A DNA stretch of 64,000 nucleotides from Streptomyces sp. TRM68367 (lineage in GTDB: Bacteria > Actinomycetota > Actinomycetes > Streptomycetales > Streptomycetaceae): positions 62,001 to 126,000 of the forward strand of contig NZ_JACTVI010000006.1 in NCBI RefSeq assembly GCF_014495685.1. Direction: 5' to 3'. The translations under genes and the position numbers were made by a program. Each line of letters begins with the position of its first letter. The first letter of the stretch is position 1. The notes beneath the pieces were generated by a model. The model ran no database searches, was not told the DNA's origin, and worked only from the letters and a program-made list of their open reading frames with translations. This document shows, piece by piece, positions 16,998 through 25,428 of this stretch.

Positions 16998-19563
16998 GAC
17001 GCGCGTGGGTGTTCCGGGTCGGCTCGGCACCGGCCGGGTCCTCGGGCCACGGATGCTTCGGATAGCGCCCGCGCAGTTCCGCCCGTACGCCCTTGTAACC
17101 GTCCTTCCAGAAGGAGGCGAGGTCGGCGGTGACCGCGGCGGGCCGCCCGGCGGGGGAGAGGAGGTGGACGAGCAGCGGCACACCGGCGACGGCGGGCGAC
17201 TCCTGGAGCCCGAACATCTCCTGCAACTTCACCGCGAGCACGGGCTGCTCGGGATTCGCGTAGTCGATCCGGATTCTGGACCCACTCGGTACGGTGATCC
17301 GCTCCGGGGCCAGCTCGTCCAGCCGCGCGGCCTCCCCGGACGCCCAGGGCAGCAGCCGCGCGAGCGCCTGTCCGGCGTCGATCCGCGCCAGGTCGGCCCG
17401 CCGCCGGGCCCGGCTCAGCTCCGGTTCCAGCCACTCCTCCACGCGTACCTGGAGCGCGTCGTCGGACACGTCGGGCCAGGGCTCGCCCAGATGGAGCCGG
17501 AGAAAGGCGAGCCGCTCCCGCAGCTCCTCCGCATCCGGCGACCACCGCAGCAGCCCGAACCCCTCCCGCCGCAGCCCGTCCAGGAGCGCGGCGCGTACGA
17601 GACCGGGACCGGCGCCGGCCAGCGGCCGCACCGCCAGCTCGACGGCCCCCAGCCGCTCGACCCGCCGCGCGACGACGTCCCCGTCGGCCCAGCGCACCTC
17701 CTCGCCCTCCTCCAGCAGCGCACCGGCGGCGATCCGGGCGATGTCCTCGTCGATCACGGCCCCAAGCTGCACACGCGCGTGCCCTCGGCCCACGGGCCGG
17801 TCGGCCGCGGCGACCACGATCCAGGGCGACCCCCCTAGAGCGGAGCCGTCGGACAGCTCGGCGCGGGTACCGCAGGCCATGAGATACGACCCTCCGTCCA
17901 GCTTGGCGACCCGCTCGGGAAAGGCGAGCGAGGCGACGACTCCGGCGACGCGATCCTCTCCGGCCCCGTGGAGCAGGGCCGCTTCCGGACGCCCGGCGCC
18001 TGGTCCGGCCTCGGCGTCCACCTCCACCGGAAGGGAGTAACGGGTGGGCGCGTGGGCAAACTCCCCCGATACGGCCCGCAGCCGCCGCACTACCGCCCGC
18101 CACCGCGCGGCATAGGCGTCACCCCCACGCCGAGCACCCCGCAAAGCCGCAGCAAGATCATCTCCGTACTCCCGAGGCGGCTCTTCACTCAACAGGGCGA
18201 CAACTTCGGCCACCCCGCCGGAGGTACCCGTGTCCAGCAACGCCCGCCCCAGCCGCGGATGCACCCCCAGCCGCGCAAGCGCAGCGCCGCGTTGCGTGGC
18301 CCGCCCGACGGAGTCCACAGCACCCACCGCCGCCAAGACGGCCCGCGCCGCCGCCATCGCTCCCGCCGGCGGCGGATCCAGCAACGCCAGCCCGGACGCG
18401 TCCGGATCCCCCCAGCACGCGGCCTGCAAGGCGAAGGCCGTCAGATCGGCCACCTTGATCTCCGGCGCCGGAAACCGCGGCAGACGCGCGTCCTCGGCCT
18501 CCGCCCAGCACCGGTACACCGCCCCCGGCGCCTCACGCCCGGCCCGCCCCGCCCGCTGCCGCCCCGCAGCCTGCGAGGCCCGCACCGTCGTCAGCGCGCT
18601 CAACCCGCGGGCGTGGTCCACCCGAGGCTCCCGCGCCAGCCCGGAGTCGACGACCACCCGGACCCCCGGAACCGTCAGCGACGACTCGGCCACGGACGTC
18701 GCCAGCACCACCCGCCGCCGCTCACCGGGCACCAGCACCGCGTCCTGTACGGCCGCCGGAGCCCGCCCGTGCACCTGGAGCACCTCTACGTCCCCGAAGT
18801 CCCCGAGGCCGCCCAGCTGCCCGGCGACCCGTGCGATCTCGCCGACGCCCGGCAGGAAGCACAGCACGTCCCCGGCCCGTTCGGTCAGCGCCCGCCGCAC
18901 CACCGCCGCCACGTGCGCCAGCAGCGCCGGATCGACCCGCATCCCGTGCGGCGGCCGTACGGGACGCGCCGGCGGCGCCCACACCACCTCCACCGGATGG
19001 GACGCGCCCCGCGCCTGGACCACCGGCGCCCCGCCCAGCAGCCCGGCCCAGCCCTCCGCGTCGGTCGTCGCCGACGCGGCCACCAGCCGCAGTTCCGGTC
19101 GCAGCAGCTGCCGGACGTCCCACAGGAACGCCGCCACCGTGTCGGCGTCCAGATGCCGCTCGTGGCACTCGTCGAGCACCACCACGTCGATCCCGGCCAG
19201 CTCCTGGTCCCGTTGCAGGCGCTGCAGCAGCACACCGGTCGTGACGACCTCCACGCGCGCGTGCCGCCCGACGACCCGCTCGCCGCGCACGGTGTAGCCG
19301 ACGCTGTCGCCGACCTTCTCGCCCAGCAGCCACGCCATCCGCCGCGCCGCCGCCCGCGCCGCGATCCGCCGCGGCTCGGCGACCACCACGCGCCGCGCCG
19401 GTCCGTCCCCCAGCAGCCCCGCCAGCGCCAGCGGCACCAGCGTCGTCTTGCCGGTCCCGGGCGGCGCGACGAGCACCGCGGCACCGCGCGCGTCCAGGGC
19501 GTCGGACAGAGCGGACAGCGCACCGCACACGGGCAGGGCGTCCAGAGCGTCGTAACGGATCAC
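16987..19563 (-). CDS. hrpB: ATP-dependent helicase HrpB
   Basis: DEAH-box helicase of the HrpB family, 858 aa, cytoplasmic. Motif I APPGTGKTT is at residues 33-41, motif II is LDECHERH near 120, motif III SATTDAE, motif V ATSVAESSLTVPGV and motif VI QRAGRAGR. The C-terminal third is the HrpB-specific region ending in TADLASFWKDGYKGVRAELR. The GTG at 19563 is chosen over an upstream ATG because IRYDALDALPVCGAL is the expected N-terminus and GGGGGC precedes it. Physiological substrate unclear; HrpB mutants of other bacteria are generally viable. Confidence 0.93.
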   Translation of the reverse strand: MIRYDALDALPVCGALSALSDALDARGAAVLVAPPGTGKTTLVPLALAGLLGDGPARRVVVAEPRRIAARAAARRMAWLLGEKVGDSVGYTVRGERVVGRHARVEVVTTGVLLQRLQRDQELAGIDVVVLDECHERHLDADTVAAFLWDVRQLLRPELRLVAASATTDAEGWAGLLGGAPVVQARGASHPVEVVWAPPARPVRPPHGMRVDPALLAHVAAVVRRALTERAGDVLCFLPGVGEIARVAGQLGGLGDFGDVEVLQVHGRAPAAVQDAVLVPGERRRVVLATSVAESSLTVPGVRVVVDSGLAREPRVDHARGLSALTTVRASQAAGRQRAGRAGREAPGAVYRCWAEAEDARLPRFPAPEIKVADLTAFALQAACWGDPDASGLALLDPPPAGAMAAARAVLAAVGAVDSVGRATQRGAALARLGVHPRLGRALLDTGTSGGVAEVVALLSEEPPREYGDDLAAALRGARRGGDAYAARWRAVVRRLRAVSGEFAHAPTRYSLPVEVDAEAGPGAGRPEAALLHGAGEDRVAGVVASLAFPERVAKLDGGSYLMACGTRAELSDGSALGGSPWIVVAAADRPVGRGHARVQLGAVIDEDIARIAAGALLEEGEEVRWADGDVVARRVERLGAVELAVRPLAGAGPGLVRAALLDGLRREGFGLLRWSPDAEELRERLAFLRLHLGEPWPDVSDDALQVRVEEWLEPELSRARRRADLARIDAGQALARLLPWASGEAARLDELAPERITVPSGSRIRIDYANPEQPVLAVKLQEMFGLQESPAVAGVPLLVHLLSPAGRPAAVTADLASFWKDGYKGVRAELRGRYPKHPWPEDPAGAEPTRNTHARLRR

Positions 19564-19589
19564 GCCCCCAGTGTCGTACGCCCTCCGAA

Positions 19590-19733
19590 ACACCCGTCAC
19601 ACACGCGTGCCGAAACACCCCGCACGCGCGCGTGGCCGGAAGGCCCCTTGCACGCGGGTGGCCGAAAGGCCCGCACGCGCGTGTGCCCGCCCCGGTCAGT
19701 CCCTCTCGTCAGTCCCGCTCGTCAGTCCCGCTC
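19590..19733. repeat. Tandem-like repeats between hrpB and the methyltransferase gene
   Basis: Imperfect copies of a unit built as CACGCGCGTG plus GGCCGAAAGGCC occupy 19598-19690, including one perfect CACGCGCGCGTG at 19623-19634. They are followed by three tandem copies of the 13-mer GTCAGTCCCGCTC (19695-19707, 19708-19720, 19721-19733; the first copy has one change). The last copy contains the stop codon of the methyltransferase gene on the minus strand. Confidence 0.75.
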
Positions 19734-20537
19734 GCACACGAAGATGGCCGTCCCCGGGATCAGGTTCCCGCGCAGCGGGGACCACCCGCCCCACTCGGAC
19801 GTGTTCCAGGCCGGCCACTCCGGCTCGACCAGGTCCACCAGCCGGAACCCGGAGGCGGCGATGTCCCGGACGCGGTCGCCGAGCGTGCGGTGGTGCTCGA
19901 CGTACACCGCGCTGCCCTGGTCGTCCTGCTCGACGTACGGCGTGCGGTCGAAGTACGAGCCGGATACGGTCAGCCCGTCGGGACCGGGCTCGTCCGGGAA
20001 GGCCCAGCGGATCGGATGGGTCACCGAGAACACGAAACGGCCGCCCGGGCGCAGCACCCGGCGCACCTCCCGCAGCACCAGCCGCGGATCGGCCACGAAC
20101 GGCAGCGCGCCGTAGGCCGAGCACGCCAGGTCGAAGGAGCCGTCCGCGAACGGCAGCGCGCCCGCGTCGGCGCAGACCAGCGGGAACGCACTCCCGATAC
20201 GCAGCGCGTGCTGGAGCTGGCGACGGGACAGGTCCAGGGCCACCGGGCGGGCGCCCTGGGCGGCCAGCCAGCGCGCGCACTGCGCCGCGCCGGCGCCGAT
20301 CTCCAGGACGTCTCTGCCCTTGAGGTCCTCCGGCGGGCCGAGCAGCTCCGCCTCCACCTCGTCCAGGCCCTCCGGCCCCCACACGAAGCGGTCGTCGCCC
20401 AGGAACGTGCCGTGCTCGGTCTGGTACTCGTCCGCGTTGCGGTCCCACCAGCCCCGGTTGGCCAGGGCGCTCTCCGCGACACCGGCGTCACGCCGGGTGG
20501 CCTCCGGCTCGAACGTCTGCTCGGCGGTTGCGGACAC
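19722..20537 (-). CDS. Class I SAM-dependent methyltransferase (start uncertain)
   Basis: Cytoplasmic SAM methyltransferase with a Rossmann core: motif I DVLEIGAGAAQCARWL, then ARPVALDLSRRQLQHAL, CADAGALPFADGSFD and VLRPGGRFVFSVTHPI. Protein sequence is convincing from about VAESALANRGWWDRNADEYQ onward. The GTG at 20537 is used as start but lacks a good ribosome binding site. A GAGGGAG at about 20578 sits in front of two ATC codons, and an in-frame ATG at 20732 would overlap the rpsA promoter. Substrate unknown. Divergent from rpsA; the stop codon lies in a 13-bp tandem repeat. Confidence 0.85.
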   Translation of the reverse strand: MSATAEQTFEPEATRRDAGVAESALANRGWWDRNADEYQTEHGTFLGDDRFVWGPEGLDEVEAELLGPPEDLKGRDVLEIGAGAAQCARWLAAQGARPVALDLSRRQLQHALRIGSAFPLVCADAGALPFADGSFDLACSAYGALPFVADPRLVLREVRRVLRPGGRFVFSVTHPIRWAFPDEPGPDGLTVSGSYFDRTPYVEQDDQGSAVYVEHHRTLGDRVRDIAASGFRLVDLVEPEWPAWNTSEWGGWSPLRGNLIPGTAIFVCERD

Positions 20538-20731
20538 GGACTCGGCGGATACGGGCTCTTGGATGATTGGCTCCCTCGTCGTACTCTTCGGTCCAGCCGG
20601 CCCGGTGGTGTCACCTGTGGGGCGGGCTGTGACCTGCGTGGCCACGGGGCTGCAACGGGTATGCGGCTGCCGTCGCGTGGCGACTTGTGCCGGGATTGCG
20701 GCGATCCGCCCCGGGTGTGCGGCTTCGCGCA

Positions 20732-20760
20732 TTGACCCTGTCCGGCTGCCCCCGTATGCT
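20732..20760 (+). promoter_or_regulatory. Probable vegetative promoter of rpsA
   Basis: TTGACC (20732-20737), 17-bp spacer, TATGCT (20755-20760): a near-consensus housekeeping sigma promoter. Transcription would begin around 20767 and give a leader of about 200 nt. Confidence 0.75.
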
Positions 20761-20841
20761 ACAAGTTGCGCTGCGGGCCTGCGCACCTCAGACGTAGCAG
20801 GCTGCGCTCGCATCTGTATGTATGTCCCCTCGGTTGTCGAG

Positions 20842-20874
20842 GCGCCACCGGACACCCGGTGTCTGGAGTGGCGC
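20842..20874 (+). promoter_or_regulatory. First hairpin of the rpsA leader
   Basis: GCGCCAC (20842-20848) pairs with GTGGCGC (20868-20874) around an inner GGACAC/GTGTCT stem. It is followed by a short pyrimidine run. Confidence 0.6.
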
Positions 20875-20907
20875 TTCCTTGGCTGTCCGGCTTCTGCAGA
20901 GCGAAAC

Positions 20908-20956
20908 GGGCTCCGGCGTAGCAGTACCTACGACTTCAATGTCCGTACCGGAGCCC
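20908..20956 (+). promoter_or_regulatory. Second rpsA leader hairpin, capturing the ribosome binding site
   Basis: GGGCTCCGG (20908-20916) pairs perfectly with CCGGAGCCC (20948-20956). Inside it CGTAG (20917-20921) pairs with CTACG (20928-20932). The GGAG in the 3' arm is the only Shine-Dalgarno-like sequence before the rpsA ATG at 20965, so the closed hairpin would hide it. Confidence 0.6.
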
Positions 20957-20964
20957 TTTCCCAC

Positions 20965-22464
20965 ATGACGAGCAGCACCGAGACCACCGCAACCACCCCG
21001 CAGGTAGCGGTCAACGACATCGGTAACGAGGACGCGTTCCTCGCAGCGATCGACGAGACGATCAAGTACTTCAACGACGGCGACATCGTCGACGGCGTCA
21101 TCGTGAAGGTCGACCGGGACGAGGTCCTGCTCGACATCGGTTACAAGACCGAAGGTGTCATCCCGAGCCGAGAGCTCTCGATCAAGCACGACGTCGACCC
21201 GAACGAGGTCGTCGCCGTCGGCGACGAGATCGAGGCCCTGGTCCTCCAGAAGGAGGACAAGGAAGGCCGCCTGATCCTCTCGAAGAAGCGCGCCCAGTAC
21301 GAGCGTGCCTGGGGCACCATCGAGAAGATCAAGGAAGAGGACGGCATCGTCACCGGTACCGTCATCGAGGTCGTCAAGGGTGGTCTCATCCTCGACATCG
21401 GCCTCCGTGGCTTCCTCCCGGCCTCCCTGGTCGAGATGCGCCGCGTTCGCGACCTCCAGCCCTACGTGGGCAAGGAGCTCGAGGCCAAGATCATCGAGCT
21501 GGACAAGAACCGCAACAACGTGGTCCTGTCCCGCCGTGCCTGGCTGGAGCAGACCCAGTCCGAGGTCCGCCAGACGTTCCTCACGACCCTGCAGAAGGGC
21601 CAGGTCCGCTCCGGGGTCGTCTCCTCGATCGTCAACTTCGGTGCCTTCGTGGACCTGGGTGGCGTCGACGGTCTGGTCCACGTCTCCGAGCTGTCCTGGA
21701 AGCATATCGACCACCCCTCCGAGGTCGTCGAGGTCGGCCAGGAGGTCACCGTCGAGGTCCTCGACGTCGACATGGACCGCGAGCGCGTCTCCCTGTCGCT
21801 GAAGGCGACCCAGGAAGACCCGTGGCAGCAGTTCGCCCGCACCCACCAGATCGGCCAGGTCGTGCCCGGCAAGGTCACGAAGCTGGTTCCGTTCGGTGCG
21901 TTCGTCCGCGTGGACGAGGGCATCGAGGGTCTGGTCCACATCTCCGAGCTGGCCGAGCGCCACGTGGAGATCCCGGAGCAGGTCGTCCAGGTCAACGACG
22001 AGATCTTCGTCAAGGTCATCGACATCGACCTCGAGCGCCGTCGCATCAGCCTCTCGCTGAAGCAGGCCAACGAGGCCTTCGGTGCCGACCCGGCGGCGGT
22101 CGAGTTCGACCCGACCCTGTACGGCATGGCCGCGTCGTACGACGACCAGGGCAACTACATCTACCCCGAGGGCTTCGACCCGGAGACCAACGACTGGCTC
22201 GAGGGCTACGAGAAGCAGCGCGAGGAGTGGGAGCGCCAGTACGCCGAGGCGCAGTCCCGCTTCGAGCAGCACCAGCAGCAGGTCATCAAGTCCCGCGAGG
22301 CGGACGCCGCCGCTGCGGCCGAGGGTGGCGACGCGGCGGGTGCGGCTCCGGCCGCGTCCGGTGGCGGTTCGTACTCCTCCGAGGGTCCGGACAACTCCGG
22401 CGCGCTGGCCTCGGACGAGGCGCTGGCCGCGCTGCGCGAGAAGCTGGCGGGTGGGCAGAGCTGA
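20965..22464 (+). CDS. rpsA: 30S ribosomal protein S1
   Basis: 499-aa S1 protein, the mRNA-binding factor of the 30S subunit. Four S1 OB-fold repeats are visible: about 33-105 (GDIVDGVIVKVDRDEVLLDI), 120-190 (GIVTGTVIEVVKGGLILDI), 208-280 (GVVSSIVNFGAFVDLGGVDG) and 293-365 (GKVTKLVPFGAFVRVDEGIE). A tail rich in Gln, Ala, Gly and Ser follows. Four repeats rather than the six of E. coli is normal in actinobacteria. The ATG at 20965 gives MTSSTETTATTPQVAVNDIG. Promoter, leader hairpins and a canonical terminator flank it, so it is probably monocistronic. Codon use is strongly biased, as expected for a highly expressed gene. Confidence 0.98.
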   Translation: MTSSTETTATTPQVAVNDIGNEDAFLAAIDETIKYFNDGDIVDGVIVKVDRDEVLLDIGYKTEGVIPSRELSIKHDVDPNEVVAVGDEIEALVLQKEDKEGRLILSKKRAQYERAWGTIEKIKEEDGIVTGTVIEVVKGGLILDIGLRGFLPASLVEMRRVRDLQPYVGKELEAKIIELDKNRNNVVLSRRAWLEQTQSEVRQTFLTTLQKGQVRSGVVSSIVNFGAFVDLGGVDGLVHVSELSWKHIDHPSEVVEVGQEVTVEVLDVDMDRERVSLSLKATQEDPWQQFARTHQIGQVVPGKVTKLVPFGAFVRVDEGIEGLVHISELAERHVEIPEQVVQVNDEIFVKVIDIDLERRRISLSLKQANEAFGADPAAVEFDPTLYGMAASYDDQGNYIYPEGFDPETNDWLEGYEKQREEWERQYAEAQSRFEQHQQQVIKSREADAAAAAEGGDAAGAAPAASGGGSYSSEGPDNSGALASDEALAALREKLAGGQS

Positions 22465-22488
22465 CGCCCACTGGGCAATAGCTCCTGG

Positions 22489-22532
22489 CTGAGGGGCCGT
22501 ACCTTTCGGGGTACGGCCCCTCAGAGTTTTTT
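22489..22532 (+). terminator. Intrinsic terminator of rpsA
   Basis: Perfect 15-bp stem CTGAGGGGCCGTACC / GGTACGGCCCCTCAG with a 6-nt loop, followed by six T residues (22527-22532). It is the most classical intrinsic terminator in the window. Confidence 0.95.
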
Positions 22533-22859
22533 CGGGGGCCTGTTGTCGTTCGCACGCGCCGTGAACTCGGCGCCCCCGTCGAGATGTTCAGGAACGTCAA
22601 GGCCTACATCTACAACGGGTCGGCCGGAAGCCGATGGCCACGGCCACGTCTCGGAGTTGCTCGCCAGGGCCACCGACAAGAGCGCCTGGACCAGGAGTTG
22701 TCGGCCTGACGCGGGCCCGGAGCACGCGCGCGTGCCGTCGTGACACTGCGCAGTCGCGTGGCCGACGAGGGTAAAGAGAACCTGATCAGGGGCACAGGAC
22801 GGGAATGCCGGCGCGCTGTGCGTCGTTGTGCAGTACGAACACGAGGAGGAGCGGTCACT
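22533..22859. other. Intergenic region before the PAC2 gene
   Basis: Short stretches look like decayed coding sequence (for example ELGAPVEMFRNVKAYIYNG in one frame and GHVSELLARATDKSAWT in another, 22560-22690), but no family is recognised. A CACGCGCGCGTG palindrome sits at 22723-22734. A promoter for the PAC2 gene should lie between 22740 and 22840. Confidence 0.45.
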
Positions 22860-23798
22860 GTGCTTGATCCGCAGGGTTTGTACGCATGGGAGCCGAAGGG
22901 CCTGGCGGTCGTCGACATGGCGCTCGCCCAGGAGTCGGCCGGCCTTGTCATGCTCTACCACTTCGACGGTTACATCGACGCGGGCGAGACCGGCGACCAG
23001 ATCGTCGACCGGCTGCTCGACTCGCTGCCCCACCAGGTCGTCGCGCGCTTCGACCACGACCGGCTCGTGGACTACCGTGCTCGCCGCCCGCTGCTGACCT
23101 TCCAGCGCGACCGCTGGACCGAGTACGAGGAGCCCACCATCGAGGTGCGGCTCGTCCAGGACGCCACCGGTGCGCCCTTCCTGCTGCTGTCCGGCCCGGA
23201 GCCGGACGTGGAGTGGGAGCGTTTCGCGGCGGCCGTGCAGCAGATCGTGGAGCGGCTCGGCGTCCGCCTGTCCGTGAACTTCCACGGCATCCCCATGGGC
23301 GTCCCGCACACCCGCCCCGTCGGCCTCACCCCGCACGGCAACCGCGCCGACCTGGTGCCCGGCCACCGCAGCCCCTTCGAAGAGGCACAGGTGCCCGGCA
23401 GCGCCGAGTCCCTCGTCGAGTACCGCCTGATGCAGGCCGGACACGACGTCCTGGGCGTCGCCGCGCACGTGCCGCACTACATCGCGCGCTCGCCGTACCC
23501 GGACGCGGCGCTGACCGTCCTGGAGGCCATCACGGCGGCCACCGGCCTGGTGCTGCCCGGCATCGCGCACTCCCTGCGCACGGACGCCCACCGCACGCAG
23601 ACGGAGATCGACCGCCAGATCCGGGAGGGCGACGAGGAGCTCACGGCCCTCGTGCAGGGCCTGGAGCACCAGCACGACGCCGCCGCGGGCGCCGAGACCC
23701 GCGGCAACATGCTCGCCGAGCCGGTGGAGATCCCCTCGGCGGACGAGATCGGCCAGGAGTTCGAACGCTTCCTGGCGGAGCGCGAGGGCGACAACTGA
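22860..23798 (+). CDS. PAC2 family protein
   Basis: 312-aa cytoplasmic protein of the PAC2 (proteasome assembly chaperone 2-like) family, common in actinobacteria that have proteasomes. Evidence: [20 protein letters not shown] at the N-terminus, [20 protein letters not shown] near 40, and [20 protein letters not shown] around 145, all family-type segments. A C-terminal region rich in Glu and Asp probably forms helices. The GTG at 22860 has AGGAGGAG upstream. A role in proteasome assembly is inferred only from family name. coaE follows 55 bp later. Confidence 0.87.
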   Translation: MLDPQGLYAWEPKGLAVVDMALAQESAGLVMLYHFDGYIDAGETGDQIVDRLLDSLPHQVVARFDHDRLVDYRARRPLLTFQRDRWTEYEEPTIEVRLVQDATGAPFLLLSGPEPDVEWERFAAAVQQIVERLGVRLSVNFHGIPMGVPHTRPVGLTPHGNRADLVPGHRSPFEEAQVPGSAESLVEYRLMQAGHDVLGVAAHVPHYIARSPYPDAALTVLEAITAATGLVLPGIAHSLRTDAHRTQTEIDRQIREGDEELTALVQGLEHQHDAAAGAETRGNMLAEPVEIPSADEIGQEFERFLAEREGDN

Positions 23799-23853
23799 CT
23801 TCCCGAGCAGCGGGGAGGGCGCCCTGCCCGCGGCAGGCCCTAAGCTTCGGCTC

Positions 23854-24495
23854 ATGCTGACAGTGGGCCTGACCGGCGGCATCGGTGCCGGCAAGAGCGA
23901 GGTGGCGCGGCTGCTCGTGGAGTGCGGGGCCGTGCTGATCGACGCGGACCGCATCGCGCGCGAGGCGGTCGCGCCGGGCACGCCCGGCCTCGCGGCGGTC
24001 GTCGAGGCGTTCGGCCCGGAGGTGCTCGCCGAGGACGGCAGCCTGGACCGGCCCAAGCTGGGCTCGATCGTCTTCGCCGACCAGGAGAAGCTGGCCCTCC
24101 TGAACTCGATCGTGCACCCGCTGGTGGGCGCCCGTTCCCGCGAGCTCGAAGAGGCCGCCGCCGAGGACGCCGTCGTCGTCCACGACGTTCCGCTCCTCAC
24201 CGAAAACGGCCTGGCACCGATGTACGACGTCGTGGTCGTCGTCGACGTCGGCCCCGAGACCCAGCTCGACCGGCTGGTCCGGCTGCGCGGCATGATCGAG
24301 GAGGACGCACGCGCGCGTATGGCCGCCCAGGCGACACGCGAACAGCGCGTGGCGATCGCGGACATCGTCATTGACAACGACGTGCCGCTGGACGAGCTGG
24401 AAAGCCGCGTGAAGGACATGTGGGCCGGGCTGGTCCGCCGGGCGCGTGCGGCGCGGGAATCGGCTCAGGGGCGCCGGGAGACCCGTCAGGAATAG
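23854..24495 (+). CDS. coaE: Dephospho-CoA kinase
   Basis: Last step of coenzyme A synthesis: ATP-dependent phosphorylation of the 3'-hydroxyl of dephospho-CoA. 213 aa. P-loop [17 protein letters not shown] at residues 5-21, then [12 protein letters not shown] with the catalytic Asp, [13 protein letters not shown] near 108 and [19 protein letters not shown], all diagnostic. The ATG at 23854 is the first in frame. The basic C-terminal extension ([19 protein letters not shown]) is common in Streptomyces. It lies between PAC2 and the TPR gene on the same strand. Confidence 0.95.
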   Translation: MLTVGLTGGIGAGKSEVARLLVECGAVLIDADRIAREAVAPGTPGLAAVVEAFGPEVLAEDGSLDRPKLGSIVFADQEKLALLNSIVHPLVGARSRELEEAAAEDAVVVHDVPLLTENGLAPMYDVVVVVDVGPETQLDRLVRLRGMIEEDARARMAAQATREQRVAIADIVIDNDVPLDELESRVKDMWAGLVRRARAARESAQGRRETRQE

Positions 24496-24545
24496 CGGAT
24501 CCTCAGCGGGGCGTTGAACCCCTCCAGCGAGGGAAGGACTGTGCC

Positions 24546-24926
24546 GTGCCCGACACCAGCGGATCCACCGGACGCACTCCGGAGACGCATGTCATCGACT
24601 TCCGTGCCGCCGAGCAGCTGCTCGCCGCGCGGGATCCGCGGGGCGCGGTGAAGCTGCTCGACCCGGTCGTCGCCGCGCACCCGGAGAACACCGCCGCCCG
24701 CCTGCTGCGCGCGCGTGCCTTCTTCGCGGCCGCGCAACTGCGGCCCGCGGAGCTGGAGTTCTCCATCGTCCTGGAGCGCGAGCCGGACAACGCGTTCGCG
24801 CACTTCGCACTGGCCCGCACCTACGAGCGCCAGGGCCGTCCCGACCAGGCCAAGCGCCACTTCCGCCTGGCCGCCGCCCTGGACCCCAAGCCGCAGTACC
24901 TGGAGGCGGCGCGCTTCGACTCGTGA
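24546..24926 (+). CDS. Tetratricopeptide repeat protein
   Basis: 126-aa cytoplasmic protein. After a short Ser/Thr-rich start it carries three helix-turn-helix TPR units: DFRAAEQLLAARDPRGAVKL, ARLLRARAFFAAAQLRPAEL and AFAHFALARTYERQGRPDQA. The GTG at 24546 has a GGGAAGGAC site upstream. Probably a small scaffold protein; partner unknown. It follows coaE by 50 bp. A 21-bp tandem duplication begins at the stop codon, so a second in-register TGA occurs 21 bp later. Confidence 0.85.
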   Translation: MPDTSGSTGRTPETHVIDFRAAEQLLAARDPRGAVKLLDPVVAAHPENTAARLLRARAFFAAAQLRPAELEFSIVLEREPDNAFAHFALARTYERQGRPDQAKRHFRLAAALDPKPQYLEAARFDS

Positions 24927-25065
24927 GCGCCCGCCCAGGGCCCGTGAGCGCCCGTCCGGGGACCCGCGGTCTGCGGAATCCGGTCCGTGACGGGCAGGGC
25001 TCGCGGCCGGTGGAATTCGGGCCGCGGCGGCCGGCTCGCGGCCTGTCTACGGCCATCGTGCGCGG

Positions 25066-25332
25066 CTACGGCCCGCGGCGGTCCGGTGGCCGGTACGGCG
25101 GGATGTCGGGCCCCGGCTGGTAGTGCGGGCCCTGGCGGATGTGCCTGAGGACCACGACCAGGTCGATCGTGACGATCAGCCACAGCACTCCGCAGGCGAG
25201 GGCCCAGCCAGGCCGTCCGGCGAGCGCGAACGCGGCCGTCCCGAAGACCGTCCAGACCAGCCCCCACACGCTCAGCCAGAACCGCATCCGCAGAGCACTG
25301 CGCGCGGTCTTCGGCTCACTGCCCGTACGCAT
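25066..25332 (-). CDS. DUF6343 family small membrane protein
   Basis: 88 aa. A short polar start (MRTGSEPKTARSALRMRFWL) is followed by two hydrophobic helices (SVWGLVWTVFGTAAFALAG; WALACGVLWLIVTIDLVVVL) and a His/Pro/Tyr-rich tail. Size, start and architecture match DUF6343 as I recall it; function unknown. The ATG at 25332 has GGAG 11 bases upstream. Divergent from the acyltransferase-like gene. Confidence 0.75.
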   Translation of the reverse strand: MRTGSEPKTARSALRMRFWLSVWGLVWTVFGTAAFALAGRPGWALACGVLWLIVTIDLVVVLRHIRQGPHYQPGPDIPPYRPPDRRGP

Positions 25333-25428
25333 CGGGATCACCACTCCTGCTTGCAACGTACTCTTCGGTTCCGACGTTCTCCAAGCGGTCCGAACGTTCT
25401 CCGAGCGGCCCGAAGAGGGGGGTTCTGC

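Noticed and set aside
20538..20855. Long N-terminal extension of the methyltransferase
   Set aside because: It would cover the rpsA promoter and part of its leader, and its sequence is Thr/Arg/Pro-rich without family similarity.
22560..22690. Pseudogene between rpsA and the PAC2 gene
   Set aside because: Some short stretches look protein-like in two frames, but no family could be named, so it is noted only as intergenic sequence.
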